This document shows positions 50,423 to 62,782 of a DNA stretch of 64,000 nt, piece by piece. Position 1 is the stretch's first letter. Every line of letters starts with the position of its first letter. The notes under the pieces are model-generated. The model searched no databases, was not told the DNA's origin, and saw only the letters and a program-made list of their open reading frames with translations. Made by a program: the position numbers and the translations under genes. This stretch comes from Symbiodinium natans (taxonomy: Eukaryota; Sar; Dinophyceae; Suessiales; Symbiodiniaceae), in NCBI GenBank assembly GCA_905221605.1, contig CAJNDS010002619.1, positions 186,001-250,000 on the forward strand, written 5' to 3'.

Positions 50423-53400
50423 CTAGGCAAGCCTGGCCGTTTCCACGTCCGTGTGCTTAGCAGCTGCGGCCCATGCCTGCAAGGCTTCTTGGGAGGCTTG
50501 GCCAGTGACTTGTGGCAGTCCACTGTGCGCGTCCATCACATATTTGGTAGTAGGGCACGTGGGACACCGATAAGCGCGGCCAGCCAAGAAGGCCACCATG
50601 GCTGCAGGCGGCACATTGATCTGCAGGTCAGTAATTTTATTGTCAGATTCAGGAAAACCAATAACAATGGGCAGCCCTGCCGTACGCTCCAGGGGACCTT
50701 TTTGGTGGGACTCGAATGCGAGCAGAAGTGCACCCAGCCAATAATCTGGGTCAGCGTAGCTGAGCATTGCAGGAAAACTGGCATTGATGACACTCGGCAA
50801 GTCCGACACCGCAGAGAAAAGATCCGCGATGTACTGCGCTGTGGAAAGCCATACCCCACCAGGGACTCCGAAAGCCTTGCTTTGTCCAGCTGCGGGACCG
50901 GGCAATCCAACATTTCAGCAAGGTCGAAATGCTGCAATGCCCCCGACAATCTAAGGCACTGCGTGATGATAGGGTCATAAACCTTCAAATACGCTGCCGG
51001 AAACGTTTCAGGCAGATGCAGTAGCGTGTCAGCGATTCCGATCAGCATATCCGAGTCTTGCAGCTGGTTCGGTATGCCGTTCAAAAACACCTCATAGGCC
51101 CTATATGCCCGAAGCTGCTGGCAGTGTGTTGTGAGGTGTTGCGAGTCACGCAGGTTCATGTAGGGCCGAGGTTTGACATTCTTACCAAAGTGATGTCCCG
51201 CTGCAAGTGCGCGCCACATGAGATCACAGACCGAGACTGTGTTGCTCTGCATGATGGGTGCGCAGGCTGGGGCGCTGGGATCGCGGGTGCCGCTGGGCTC
51301 GCTAGGCCCTCGAGGCTTGGCTTTTGGTGGTTCCAGCTGCTGAGAGCCGTCTTTGTCCAAAGCGAGAGGCCGACTTTCCTTGCGAGCTTGGACAGCGGGC
51401 ACAGGCCTGGCGGGGATGGGCGTCAGGCCATGGGGAGGCATAGGGAGATCCGATTTTGGTTCCGTCAGGCCAAGTGAGTCCGTGGGAGACTTAGCGCAAG
51501 GGGGCTGTGACGCCTCAACCGTCCTAATCCCATCCAGAGATGCTGTGTGCGTGGGCCGTGTCCGGGGGCTGGGTGGACGTCGTACGCCAGGCGGCGGGTC
51601 CCTAATGTTGCCGCCACTACGGGGTGGACACGAGGCGGCGCTACCCCCTCCGATCCTGTGATCAACTTCACTAGAGGGAGTCGTCACACAAGCATCCAGA
51701 GCAATAGGACTCGCGGCCGGCACAACCGCAGGCTCTTTCGTTGCAGGCTCCTTCGTCAGTGGTCCTCTCTCCCGCGTTGGGGTGCCGCAAGGGGTTCGGG
51801 AAACGTCCCGTCTAGCTGGCGGAGGCGGGCTGACAGCTGCCGCAATGGAGCCCCTCGCGGCCCGAGGCTGGAGCCATGGTGTACCCCACCGCTCGCCATG
51901 GCGCGCGTTTGTGGTAGCCTCGCCTTGGGCTGGCGACTGCTGCGGCGTAGGAACCTCGACTGCAGTAGCAACTACCACGTCGGGACTGTTACTACCCGCG
52001 GGCACAGGGCTGTTTCCCGGAGAGTCCACATCAATCGCAGTTTCGGAGGCAGCCTTACCCGTACGAACAGGTAGGAGGTGAAGACCACGGGGGGCTCGCA
52101 GTATGCCGGCCTTGTGTTCGAAATCCGGGTCAGCGCGTTGAGCCGATCCCCGCTTGGGCGGCATCCGAATGCTGGTGTCCCCTAGCAAGCAGGTGAGGTA
52201 CTGGGCGACTCCATCTCCTTCCCTCACCGGCTGGAAGGGGACACAATACACAGCATTGGGCAGGGGCTCCAGGACGAAGCTGCGCGTTTGCAGACTAACA
52301 ATGGTGCCCGAGTAGGAGTTGGAGGTGAAAGAGGGATTCCCCCATCCTTCTTGCTGAAGTGTGCGGTAAAAAACCTCCCGCTTATCTCCCCAGGTGGCCT
52401 TCAAAGCCCACGCTTGATGCAGGGGTGGTGTTCCAAAGAGGTCCAGCCCAACTTTGCGTTCCGCAGGCAGCACGATGCTGGCTACTGTCCGTTCTCGGAA
52501 GGCTTGCTTGTGTAATGCCGTTGCAATGCCAGGGCCATCCATGCTCCACAAGCTGGCTTGTGTGCGCACATATTCAGCGCATTCAATTAGGCCCCCGGTT
52601 GCGCAGGCCGCCATTTGGAAGCATGCACCTATACCATCAGAGTAGTGCGGTGCCACGAAAACCAAAGCCCCAAGCCCTCTCGTGAAGGAGGAGGTGGCTC
52701 GGGCAAACCCTGCCTCGCTACTAAACAGGAATCCAGAAGCCCGACATGTCACAAAGACACATATCCCAAATGTGGGGCCAGTGGAGCAGGCCGTGGTGAT
52801 AGCGCCGAAGAAGCGTTTAAGGGACCCTATGCGATTCATGAGGAAGGTCCGAAACGTCACAAGGCTCCAAGTGTTGGGCGCGCCAGTCAGCGGGAAGTCT
52901 TCCGCGGTTTGGCAGGCTTCAAGTAGGCTCATATCGTCATCGCCCAGTGGGTCTGCGGGGAGACTCAACTGCAGCATAAACTTCATTTGGGTAACAATCC
53001 TGGCATACTGAGAGACCATCCCGATAGGGGAGTCAGGATAGACCTGGTGCCCAAAAGTGAGCACAATGTCCGCCAGGACCATGCTGAGGTCGTAGCTTCT
53101 GCCTATTTTGGTTTGGGTCTCATCCTGATCTTGCACCCGTACCCATCGACACGTTTCCATCCACCTGCCTGCAAGGCTACGCAGTGGCCGCCCGAGCAGG
53201 TGCTGCATCGTGGGACCTGGTGGCATACGTAGCCGAGGGACCCTGCCTATCAGCTCGAAGCGGCACGCCTCCGAGTACCGACATGCGTATAGAATGGCAG
53301 CAATCTCAGGAGGGAGGCGCATGGATGAACAGAGCGAGAGGTTGACAGCCGGTCCGACAATGGCCTTCAGCCCGGCGGCCTGCATGACTGTCTCGGCTTG

Positions 53401-54858
53401 CTTCGGTTTGACGATGCTGATACAGAGAATCGATTCCAGCATCGAGACCGCTGAGAACAATACCTCAGACGCTCCAGAGGAACGGTGGGGCTTGCCCCAA
53501 GAGGGCATCTCGCCTTGTCCCTTTTTCCACGGGCCGGAACTTTGGGCCGTTTGCCGCAAAAGGGCCGCAGGCAAGGTGGCTGGCGTGTGGAGGTCGGCAG
53601 GGACCGCATTGAGGCCACAAATCTTTTGCTCCAACAACTCCGTGACGAAGTGGTAATTGGGTCGCGATCCTCCAGCGGGCTGTCTGTGGTCGCCAATCAT
53701 GACATCAAGTGCATGCTTGATGTGCGCCAGAATGGTGTTGGAACCAGGCGTGCCCAATTGCTGGGCTTCATCTCGGAGGAGCAACTCAACATCCTTTAGA
53801 CGGTTAATGAGCTGCGAGTAGGGAAAGCTAAGCCTTGCCACAATCGTACCATGTGTCGTGGCTACAAGTAGCCCCCGGTACAAATCGTGCACATCAAAAG
53901 GGAGCTTATGTGTGTCCTTCTCCTTGTTACCCGGTATGCGAACGATGCGGCTGCGAACAAATTCATTGCTAGCAGTCGTGAGCCTATCAACCGCTTCGAC
54001 ATAGGCCCGAACCGATTCATTGCCATGAGCGGTGTACAGGGTGAGCCGGCTCGTCAGGCACGCAAGGAGTACTCCTAGAAACGCGCAGGATCGTGTCTTC
54101 CCGCTGCCGGGCGCACCCGTTATGAATACAGAAGTACGATTAGCGGCCAGGCCGTACGAGCACGCTCCCAGCAGCGCTGCCAGGTGTCCGTCCGCCCCCC
54201 AAAAGGTATCACAGAGGCACGTAAGGAAGGCGGGACCAACCGCGAGCGCAAAGATGCTGGCTCGAGTCCTCGGATCGTGCTCGTTGCTCAACGAGTCATG
54301 GGACAGGCGTAGACACTCCGCATGCCACAGCGCAGGAGTCCGGGCGTCCTCTTGGCCGGGCAGCGGAGAGTCAGGCAGCGTAGCTAACACGCCACTCAGC
54401 AGCGTCGGCGTCCATTCTTTGCGATAGGATTGTTCCTCCGCAAGCCAAAGGTTGAGGAAGCTTTGCAAGGGGTTGGAAGCCCCCGGACCCGCAGTAAGCG
54501 ATGCCTGTGCAGCTTGCGTTTCGTGCTTGCCTCTGAAGACTTGGCAGACCTCCGGGTGAATGAGCTGTGCCCATGTGTCGTGCCAGTTCCCTCTCACCAC
54601 TAGCCCGATAAGGAGGACAAGCACTAAATCTGTGAGAAAGCCCGGCAACCACTGTGGCTGCCGGATGGCATCAAGAGGCGAGTCTTCTAGCGGAACGCCC
54701 AATGCAACATGCTGCCTTTCCCTAGGCATGTGTAACAGAGCATCCCAAAGCGGGGTAGAGGCTCCTCGAAGCAGAACAGAGATTTGACAGTTGGAGAATA
54801 TCAGTTGCAAAATCCATGAAACTTGACGTCTTAGCCGCAGTGTCACAAAGTAAACCAA
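50423..54858 (-). CDS. Large SF1 (UvrD/Upf1-type) helicase with Pro-rich linker, one frameshift
   Basis: A frame from ATG 54856-54858 runs about 1310 residues, then the protein-like frame changes near 50900 and ends at 50423. The N-terminal 90 residues include hydrophobic segments (GFLTDLVLVLLIGLVV). Walker A ITGAPGSGKT is at residues 248-255 and Walker B LLRDEAQQ at about 361-367 (DEAQ type). SLCSSMRLPPEIAAIL, VSQYARIVTQMK and RATSSFTRG fit helicase motifs III-VI. Residues about 850-1150 are Pro/Ser/Thr-rich and probably disordered. After the shift GVPGGVWLSTAQYIADLF continues to a CPTC pair (RAYRCPTCPTTKYV). The family unwinds nucleic acid 3'-5' or 5'-3' with ATP. The long ORF in a repeat-rich setting suggests a mobile-element protein, but no transposase or RT partner is visible. 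A host RNA helicase is the alternative. Confidence 0.65.
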
Positions 54859-55540
54859 AACTTCTGGTCTCTAGAACCCGCACCGTCAAGCGTCAAACGA
54901 TTTACAATGTAGAAGCCGCAAGGTTCAAACGATTTACAAGACTACACGGAAAACAGACAAAATCAGAAACAAACAAAAAGCCAGAAAAGAGATTAGGAAA
55001 AAATACAAAAATGATGCAAACCAAATTAAAAACAGTTTGCACTGAAAATACATTTCAACAATGTAAGCAACTACTACTGCTACTATTGCTGCTGCTACTC
55101 TGCTACTGCCACTGCTACTGCTACTGCTGCCTCTGCTACTGCTACTGCTTACTGCGACCACTACTGCTACTTTAAATTCTGCCTAAACAACCACTGCAAC
55201 TGCTCACTACGATCACTGCTTCTGTTTTCACCACCTGCTTTTCAGTTGCAACTACTTTCAGCCCACAATCGCTTAAATCAAGAGTTTGGCATTAGATTTT
55301 TGGCAAAGAATTCTCCGATATTCCGATTGCAGTTGGTAAAAATGGACCCATAAGCTTGCTTAAAAGTGGGCTTAAGTGAAGAGGGAGCTAAAGAAAGGGC
55401 TTTGGGGGCAAGGAGCTTGGATCTGAAGAAGCTTTAAGGGCTTGAAGGAAGAAGGCTCAAGAAGGCTTTAGAAGGCTCAGAGGGAAGCAAAGGAAATTTT
55501 AAGGGGACTGAGAAGAGGGCTTAAGGGGGATCGACGAAGT
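54859..55540. repeat. Non-coding, with CTACTG/CTGCTA microsatellite
   Basis: 54990-55060 is A-rich. At 55070-55175 is a (CTACTGCTGCTA)n triplet-type microsatellite. 55390-55530 is purine-rich (GAAGGCTTTAGAAGGCTC-type words). No gene. Confidence 0.8.
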
Positions 55541-56125
55541 TTAACCTGATGGGCTCATCACCTTTGCTCAAAGGGGGACTTAAGGGGGGGCTTAAAGGGG
55601 GGCTTAAGGGGGGGCAAAGGGGAGGGCTTTGGAGAAGACCCTTTGAAGGGACTTTAAAGGGGGCTTAAAGGGGGCTTAAAGCGGGGGGCTCTTGAAGCCC
55701 CCCTTTAAGTCCCCCTTTAAACCCCCCTTTAAGCCCCCCTTCAAGCCCCCTTGAAGCCCCCCTTTAAGCCCCCCTTTAAGCCCCCTTTAAGCCCCCCCTT
55801 AAGCCCCCCCTTAAGCCCTTCCTTAAGCCCCCCCTTAAGCCCCCCCTTAAGCCCCCCTTAAGCTCCCCCTTAAGCCCGGGGGCTTAAGGGGGGGCTTAAG
55901 GGGGGCTTAAAGGGGGGGCTTAAAGGGGGGGCTTAAGGGGGGGCTTAAGGGGGGGCTTAAGGGCGGGCTTAAGGGGGGGCTTAAGGGGGGCTTAAGGGGG
56001 GCTTAAGGGTTTTGACCCTTTGCCCCCCCCCCCCCCCCCCCGCCGAAGGGACCCCCTTTGCAGGGACCCCTTTGAAGGGAGGCTTAAGGGGGGGCTTAAA
56101 GGGGGGCTTAAGCCCCCCTTTGCCC
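55541..56125. repeat. Strand-switching GGGGGGCTTAA array
   Basis: About 11-13-bp units of GGGGGGCTTAA(A). They run G-rich on the plus strand at 55570-55690, C-rich (CCCCCCTTTAAG) at 55697-55870, G-rich again at 55880-56010, then a C17-type run, G-rich at 56080-56110 and C-rich at 56112. Every unit has a CTTAAG or TTTAAG palindrome, and the switches make large palindromes. Confidence 0.92.
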
Positions 56126-56699
56126 AAAGGGGGGGCCCATTCTCAAACCGTGAAAGCGCCAAGCATTCCGGAAATCGTGCGAAAGATTGAGTAACAAGTA
56201 GACGAAGGCTCAACAGTCGTGCCGAAGCCACTCTTGCTGCATGGCAACAGCGAATCGTTTGAAGATTTGAAGCGCGTTTGCTCTAAAGTTTAAAGTGCAA
56301 CAGAGGGTGTGGTCTGAAGCTCTGGCACAAAGCTTCAACCTTTCCGGGATCCCAACAAGGGAAAGGGCAACGAACGGTGTGATCGGTCACAACCAATCCA
56401 GTTCCAGATAAGCCACTTCTTCACAGTGCCTTACAAGCTTGTAAACCAAAATTTTTCCAAGCCTCAATAGTCCGGATCCGCCTTCCCGAGGAGGTGTTGG
56501 AGAGGAGGAGTGTTGGAGCAGTTGGAGCAGTTGAGTAATTGGAGGTGTTGGAGGAGTTGGAGTCGTTGGAGCAGTTGGAGGAGCTGCGACTGCTGCTTCT
56601 TCTAACTGCGACTAGTGCTCCTTCGACGACTCCCATTGACCAGCAGGATTGCCGTGAAGGTTTCTTGCAGCCTTGCCTTAGCAAAGCTGCAGTTGTTGG
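56126..56699. other. No gene recognised
   Basis: Unique sequence with a short TTGGAG(C/G)AG repeat at about 56510-56585. Nothing else seen. Confidence 0.4.
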
Positions 56700-58145
56700 A
56701 TGTCAAGTGTCCGTGTCGATGTGGTCAGAGTTGATCTCACGACCAAAAATGTGTCGCACGTTCAGCCGAGCGCAAAATTCACCCTCTGCTCTGAGAAACA
56801 AGTCGTACATCAAAGACTTTCCCAGCTTACAGCATTGCCGGACCAAGACCAGCCAACGGCTCCCAACATGAAGGTGCTGGTCATGACTGAAATGTCAACC
56901 AGATGATCGGATGTCTGTTGGTTGGAACCAATGCTGACAATACTTCAAGCTGGATTCGCTACTGGATGAATGCTTTCGGGCTGGACATTGCGGGTTCTGC
57001 TGTGCTGTTACGAACGGACAGCGATACAGCGGTAAGCGCACTGATCAAGCGAGCCAATCTGGGGGTTCGGATTGTGACCCAGAGAGAAAGGGCAGTGAGA
57101 ACACTCAAGGAGTTGTTCAGCACGGTGAGGTTGGATCTGAGAGCACAGGGCTTTGACCTGAAAAGAAGCCCTCGAGCATTTGAGTATGGTCTGATTTACT
57201 GTGCTGCAATGCACAATCACCATGCTGCTGCCTTTGATGGGAAGAAATCACCCCAGGAGTTGGTGCTACAGAGACCCCTCCATGAGTGTGGCTCTTCGTT
57301 GATAGGGACCGCAGTTCTAGCCGAGCTGCAGGATTCGATGAAAACAACAGCGCTATCGCGATTTGTGGAAGCGGCCTATGTGTATCCTGAAGTTGGTGGT
57401 TTGACTCATGTGGTGAGTGCTATGGTAGATGGATGTCCCAAGCACTTTCGGGCGAAGTCAATCAAGCACGTAATCCCTTTGAAGATTGGGTTGGAGCATT
57501 GTCAACATTTGCTCAAGGAGCATGATCCTTCGGATACATTGGCTCCTCCCATTCTGAAGGAGAAAGAGGATGGTGTGCCTGATCAGATTGACGGTGAACC
57601 GGACAAGGCCTTTGAGGGCAGAGTGTTTGATGGTCCGACCACAGACATGAGCAAAGTGGGACCACCAGCAGCATGGGTGAAAGAGCATGGAGGAACGGTG
57701 AATTGTCCAGCGTGTGGACCGAAAAGAGGTAAGGCGAATCACAATGCTGAATGCCGAAAGCGGTATGACGACTGCTTGAAGAATCAGCGACAAAGGTTGG
57801 AAAGAGCAGGGCCGACCACTGAAGTTCTGGATACGAGTCAGAGAAGCTCCAAGGATGGGGGTGATGGAGTCTGGAAGCGAGCCTTCACTCCTGAAACGTC
57901 CTAAGATCATCTATGAGAGTCAACGAGATCTCCAGGGTGAAGAGAGGCAAAGTGTCCCGAAACCTCCGACAGAGGTTGTGGACGTTGATATGGATGAGTT
58001 TGAGGATCCGAGTTTGCCATATGGTGGGATTCCGGATGAGGCAATGGAACCTGGATACTTTGAAGGAGAAGAAGCTCCTGATGGGAATGAGACTGTGCCT
58101 ATGGAAGAGGACAGACTGGGGCTATCAGAAATTCCACTTTCTTTG
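56700..58145 (+). pseudogene. Ty1/copia integrase fragment
   Basis: Integrase core: KVLVMTEMST (about 56870), a one-base shift at about 56905, then MIGCLLVGTNADNTSSWIRY (56903 on), LLRTDSD (second catalytic Asp, about 57010), ERAVRTLKELFSTVRLDLRA (catalytic Glu region), HNHHAAAFDGKKSPQELVLQ. An acidic linker follows the 57904 stop in another frame (57905-58140, DVDMDEFEDPSLPYGG). Gag, protease, first catalytic Asp and LTRs are not seen. The sequence stops being element-like near 58145, where an oppositely oriented copia fragment begins. It differs clearly from the element at 9.8-18.7 kb, so it is another family. Confidence 0.78.
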
Positions 58146-60040
58146 ATGGAATTTTCAAAAACATCATCGCGCCGTTGTTCAGCCGCCTCGGACTCCACAA
58201 CTCGACGTCCAGTTGCTCCAGCATACTGGTACATCCCGGTCGGCCATCCAATGTGGCGTCGCAGACCACAGATCCTCCAGACCTGTTGCACATTCTCGTC
58301 AGGGAAAATCCCTAGTGCCCGCTGGTGTTGAGTGAAGGTCATCTGACTCAAACACTTTGTCATGACATCAGCCACCATCGCTGAAGTCGGACACCACAAC
58401 ACCTTGAGGGTCTGGGCCTCTTGGATCCTCTCCTGGAGATAGCACACAGCGATGTCTAGGTGACGCACTCGTCTACTCAGACCTCTGTTCAACAACACTG
58501 CTTTCGCTGAAGAACTATCGGTGTGCAACCGGATCGTGATCTCTGATTCGGCCAGTTGGCCGATCAATGTCGCCAGCCCCTCGCTTTCTTGCACCGCAGT
58601 CAAGATTGCTCTCAACTCAGCCTCACAGGAACTCAACGACACACACCCTTGAACTCGGGAGATTCCTTTTATCAGGCATCCTCTGTAAAAGATGGCAATG
58701 CCCGACACTGATCTTCGTCCTAGCGAAGCCTGGGGTGCCCAACTGGCATCCGCGTACACTTCCAGCTGCGCCGGCCCACTATCTGGCACATCACCATCAG
58801 GACCGTAGTACTGCCAAGCATGGTATTGTCCCTTGAGGAACCTAATCACTTGTCGCAATGCTTGTTGGATGGACATCCAGCGACTCAGGTCAGGCCTTGA
58901 CTGACCCCACCATGCACTCCGGCCCAGTACTGCTCGGTATCTAGCAGCTGCAGCGTCACTTAGCTCTGGATCCGAACCACTTGCTCTCCTCTTTTCCACC
59001 GTTTTCACGATGTCCGGAGGGGCAGTAACCACCTTCAAGTCCTTACAGAACTCGGTCTCAAACAACGCATCCATGTACGCCGGGGGCACTCTCATCCTGA
59101 GATGGCTTCCTTGTCTCTCAATCTCTCGCCCCAGAAAGGTGATTTTTCCTCCAGTGGAAGTGATTCGACCCGTTTCCTTGATTTTCAGCTCCCCATTCAG
59201 GGTGTTTGTGACCAACTGAATGGCCTCCTTGGTTCCACATAGAATCAAATCATCCACATAGCATAACATGAGGAATCTTTTTCCTCTCACGGTACCTTCG
59301 AAGACGGAAGGCTCAGTTGGTCATTGCCTCAACCCAACTTTCTTCACCACAGTTGCCAGCTTTAGGTTCCACGCCTTGGCTGCAACCCTCAAACCATTCG
59401 TGGCTTGATCCAGGATCATGTACGCCTGGACATAATAGTCCTTGCAAGCAGACACATCCTTTGGCAATTGGATAATCGCCTTCGATCCTTTCGGAAGAGG
59501 TGAATGCAAAAAGGCAGTGGATACATCCAAAGTCGCACTATCCATGCCATCCACAGCGGCAATGGCCAACAGCGTCCTCAACGCTTCAAGCGAGGGAGTC
59601 GTAGCACTCAGTCCCAATGACGATGCAGTGCTCCCCTTGGCGATATCCTGTACGACACACCTTGCTCGCACAGCTTCCTTCCCATTCACCATCTTCGGAC
59701 CGATGACCCATCGAGTTGGGATGATCTCCATGCTCACGGGCAAACTTCTGAGCCTCATCTGCTCCAACCACCTTCCCCGCCTTGTGAGCAGTCATGCTCT
59801 GCAGCTCAGTTCGTCGGCCTTCCACAGTCTTATCCACATCCAATGGACATCCGTCTATCTCAGACAGAAAGCTCGTGGGTCTTGCCAGCCAAACTTGGGA
59901 TCCACACAACTTCATGGACTCCTGGAAGGTGCTATTCTTGTTGAGCAGAATCGAGTTGGTCACATGTACCAACTTCGGACTCTCTTCACTACTCACCATT
60001 TTAGTAGGACCTTGAGGCGCATCGAGTCTTGAGTCTAAAA
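58146..60040 (-). pseudogene. Ty1/copia reverse transcriptase-RNase H fragment
   Basis: Read from 60040 leftward: linker, then EIIPTRWVIGPKMVNGKEAV (RT N-terminus, about 59735), LDVSTAFLHSPLP (motif A, about 59530), a frame break at about 59300, FLMLCYVDDLILCG (catalytic YVDD, about 59270), LGREIERQGSHLRMRVP, and RNase H EVYADASWAP, SLSSCEAELRA and HTDSSSAKAVL. It ends at a conserved VADVMTKCLSQMTFTQHQRA, usual for copia C-termini. At least two frameshifts (about 59725 and 59300). No LTR recognised. It meets the plus-strand integrase fragment tail to tail at about 58145. Confidence 0.82.
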
Positions 60041-60179
60041 AAATATGATTGATCAGCCGGGGAACTCGATTGGACTCATCTGGAACTGAGTTCACATCTG
60101 ATGTCAAACTCTCTAAGCGCCGGGGAACTCGATTGGACTCATTTGGAACTGAATCCACCCCCCATGTTGTACTCGAGGT

Positions 60180-61822
60180 ATGGATTTGTGGTCAACCTGC
60201 AGGAACTCTGGTTCAAGCACAACCGAAGCTAGCCCCAGCCTGGAAGTCGTGCCTGAAGGTGAGGACGACCGAATGGGTACTGAAGGAAGCGCCGAGAAAA
60301 CGGTGGGCTGGACAAGTGAAGGAAAGCCCCAGTGCTTGAAGTGCCAAACGGTTGTGACCGTTTGGGGGACGAACGCGTCGCACGCGTTCCACCTCCGAGA
60401 GGGCGAAAAAGAGAGAAGGGCTGCTGGAAAGAAAGGTGAAAAGGGTGAGAGGAGAGGAGTTGCCCAAGGCTCTGGGCAGCAGCCTCCGAAACCCAAGAGT
60501 ATGCCCAAGCCCCTGGAGCGCATGGTTGAGTTGGTCCCAGACCTGGCTGCGCTGGAACCGCCAACGTGGTACAACGAGGCATGGTGGGCGATATGTCGTC
60601 GCGGAACGGCGATCGAAGATCTGGATGTTTCGATCGAAGTATGTCACCGAGCTGTCAGAAAGTGATATGGTGAAGTACCAAAACAGCTTTGAGAAGCTGG
60701 TGCGGCCGGTGCAGGAGATTGCCGAGGTGAAGCCGAAACCTTCGAAGCTGTTGGGGATCATCGATCTCCGTGGACAGATCGGTGGCAAGGCCCTGATCTA
60801 CGAGACGGCGATGACCGAGGGTGTGCTCTACCTCGAGGTGCCGCAAGCCACGTTTGCTCTGAGTGTGATAAGTTTCGTGCGATACCTCAAGGGCAAGGGG
60901 ATCACCCCTGCTCTTGAGGTTGGTAGATATGTTGTTTGCACTGCCAATCCTCGGTGGGGAACGGTGCGTGAAGGACGAGATGGAATGCACTGCGCATCCG
61001 CCGTGGATCAACCGCTGGAAAGACCATGCGAAGAGTGGCATGTTGGTCTTCAAGGAGATGTTGGATAAGGTGCGGACGATATCTTTGCTGACGCGCACTA
61101 CGATGAGGATCCACGATCCGACATTGGCCAAGGAGAACCGACCAGTGCCGCGTTGGGCATTTCATGTCTATGGCAACTACAAGGCAGTGTTGGAGTCGGT
61201 AGTTGGAATCGTTGAGGATGAGGAGAAGAACAAGGCCAATGGTTGGAAGAGAGTCACCGAGCACGAGACCAGGAGCTTGGTCAAGTGGGAATGCGATTGC
61301 AAGTGGCATCTCCCAATGGATTACGTGGGGAGATACAATCTGATGATGCCATCGAATATGTGGCAGCAGGTGTGGCAGATCCTGTGTGAAGGAATCGGCA
61401 ACTTGGAGGCTGAGGAGAAAGCACTGAGAGAGATGGTGAAGAAAGCTGTGGTTCAGCAGGATCGAGAGTTCGAGGAAGCTGAAAGAAAGAGGAAAAGGAT
61501 TGCTGAGCTCGAGGCAGCTTCGAGAAAATCTCCCGTGTCAACGCTGGACGCTGCCATGATCGCGCAAATCGCAGAGCAAGTGCGTGCGAATTTGAGCATC
61601 ACGGATCTGGAAAGGATGTTGAATGAAAGGAAAGCATCCGAACAAAGCCGATCATCGCAGGATGTGATGATGGATGAGCGGACGAGTGAGTTGAAGGAGA
61701 TGAGAGATGCGGCAAAGGAGCGCCGATCACAGTTGATCAAGGGTGATGCGAAGAAGGAAGATGCCGTGGAGGAGACGGTTGAGGAAAAGAAGGATGATGT
61801 GGAAGGCGAGGATATGGATTGA
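60180..61822 (+). pseudogene. Unrecognised coding region in three successive frames, coiled-coil C-terminus
   Basis: Three blocks in the same direction, each one frame further. First 60180-60660, with a CxxC (CLKCQTVV), a Lys/Gly-rich basic stretch and PTWYNEAWWAICRRG. Then about 60610-60950, FRSKYVTELSESDMVKYQNS, KLLGIIDLRGQIGGKALIYE, ISFVRYLKGKG. Then about 60950-61822, with Trp-rich HPPWINRWKDHAKSG and NMWQQVWQILCEG, a long charged coiled coil from EAEEKALREMVKKA and an acidic end. It looks like one protein of about 540 residues broken by two shifts or small introns. It starts close to the upstream edge of the copia fragment and could be that or another element's Gag-like product. No family recognised. 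Confidence 0.45.
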
Positions 61823-62782
61823 GGTGCTAGATGACCTCAAGGGGTGAAGACGATGCCCCGCAGCCGTTTGAGGGACGCCATGGCATCCGAGCCGCCATGG
61901 CCCGCCCGTGTTTTTCCATTGGTTTCCGAGAAGCCTGAGTCAGTGCATGTGTTTGTGCTTGATGGAAGCAGCAAGGTGATGATGATTCATGGAATGGGTA
62001 TGGATAGCCCACTTCGCAAAGATTCGTCTGATTGCTGCCAGTTTGTCTTGGTTTGTTTTTTGGAACCTGCCGCTACGTTGGTGATGCGACGACTTGCCAA
62101 TGGTTGTTGGTTCTTTCCTGGAGTTTGCGAGATTGAAGGCTATGACTACGTTGAGGTCGTGTACTGAGAGTGGGTGAGCCTGAGACTTGCACTAATTCGT
62201 TTTAACGTGTTTGTCACCACGAGCTCTTGGAGACCTTCCAAGACAACCCTGTCTAGTGCAGGAGGATGCAAGTTGAATTCGTCTGTCACGAGTTTGGACA
62301 ACGAACTCTTGGGTACCAATTGGGCCCAGGACAACCTGCCTTGTGGTGGGATCTTGCATGAGTTTAAGTTTTATGTCAAAGATCGGCTGGTGTGTCGGTT
62401 GTTTCGCTTTGGTGGCGAGTACGCACCAACGGAATGTGGCCAGGGCATCCCCTTAGTGTTGAAGTGCCGAGCTGTGCTTGGACTTTGGATCTTTGGCATG
62501 AACCCTCAGCAAAATGCGGAGGGTGGAAGATCGTGGCTGATCATTGATGGTTTTGTCATGTTTTGGATCAGCTTGTATAGAGTTGTTTTGCTTCGGAGTG
62601 ATTGGGAATCTTTATGATCCCATCCTCGATGGTTTTTGCCTCGATGATTTCCCTAGGAAATCATACGAGTATGTTTTTGCCCAATACGCTACTTTGAGTG
62701 AGTGTGCAGTGTGTAGGAACTTTGCGCTGAAGCTGAGTTTAAGCTCACATGTGAATTCGTTTAGTTTGCGCACTTCGTGACT
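61823..62782. other. No gene supported
   Basis: Open frames at 61844-62167 and 62174-62617 on the plus strand have no recognisable features. The sequence looks like 3' flank or decayed coding DNA. Confidence 0.35.

Noticed and set aside
54816..55175. 119-residue ORF ending in a Leu/Cys/Tyr repeat
   Set aside because: The C-terminal half is the CTACTG microsatellite and the rest an A-rich tract.
57920..58145. C-terminal extension of the minus-strand RT-RNase H frame
   Set aside because: Here the plus strand encodes the acidic linker of the integrase fragment; the minus reading is Ser-rich shadow.
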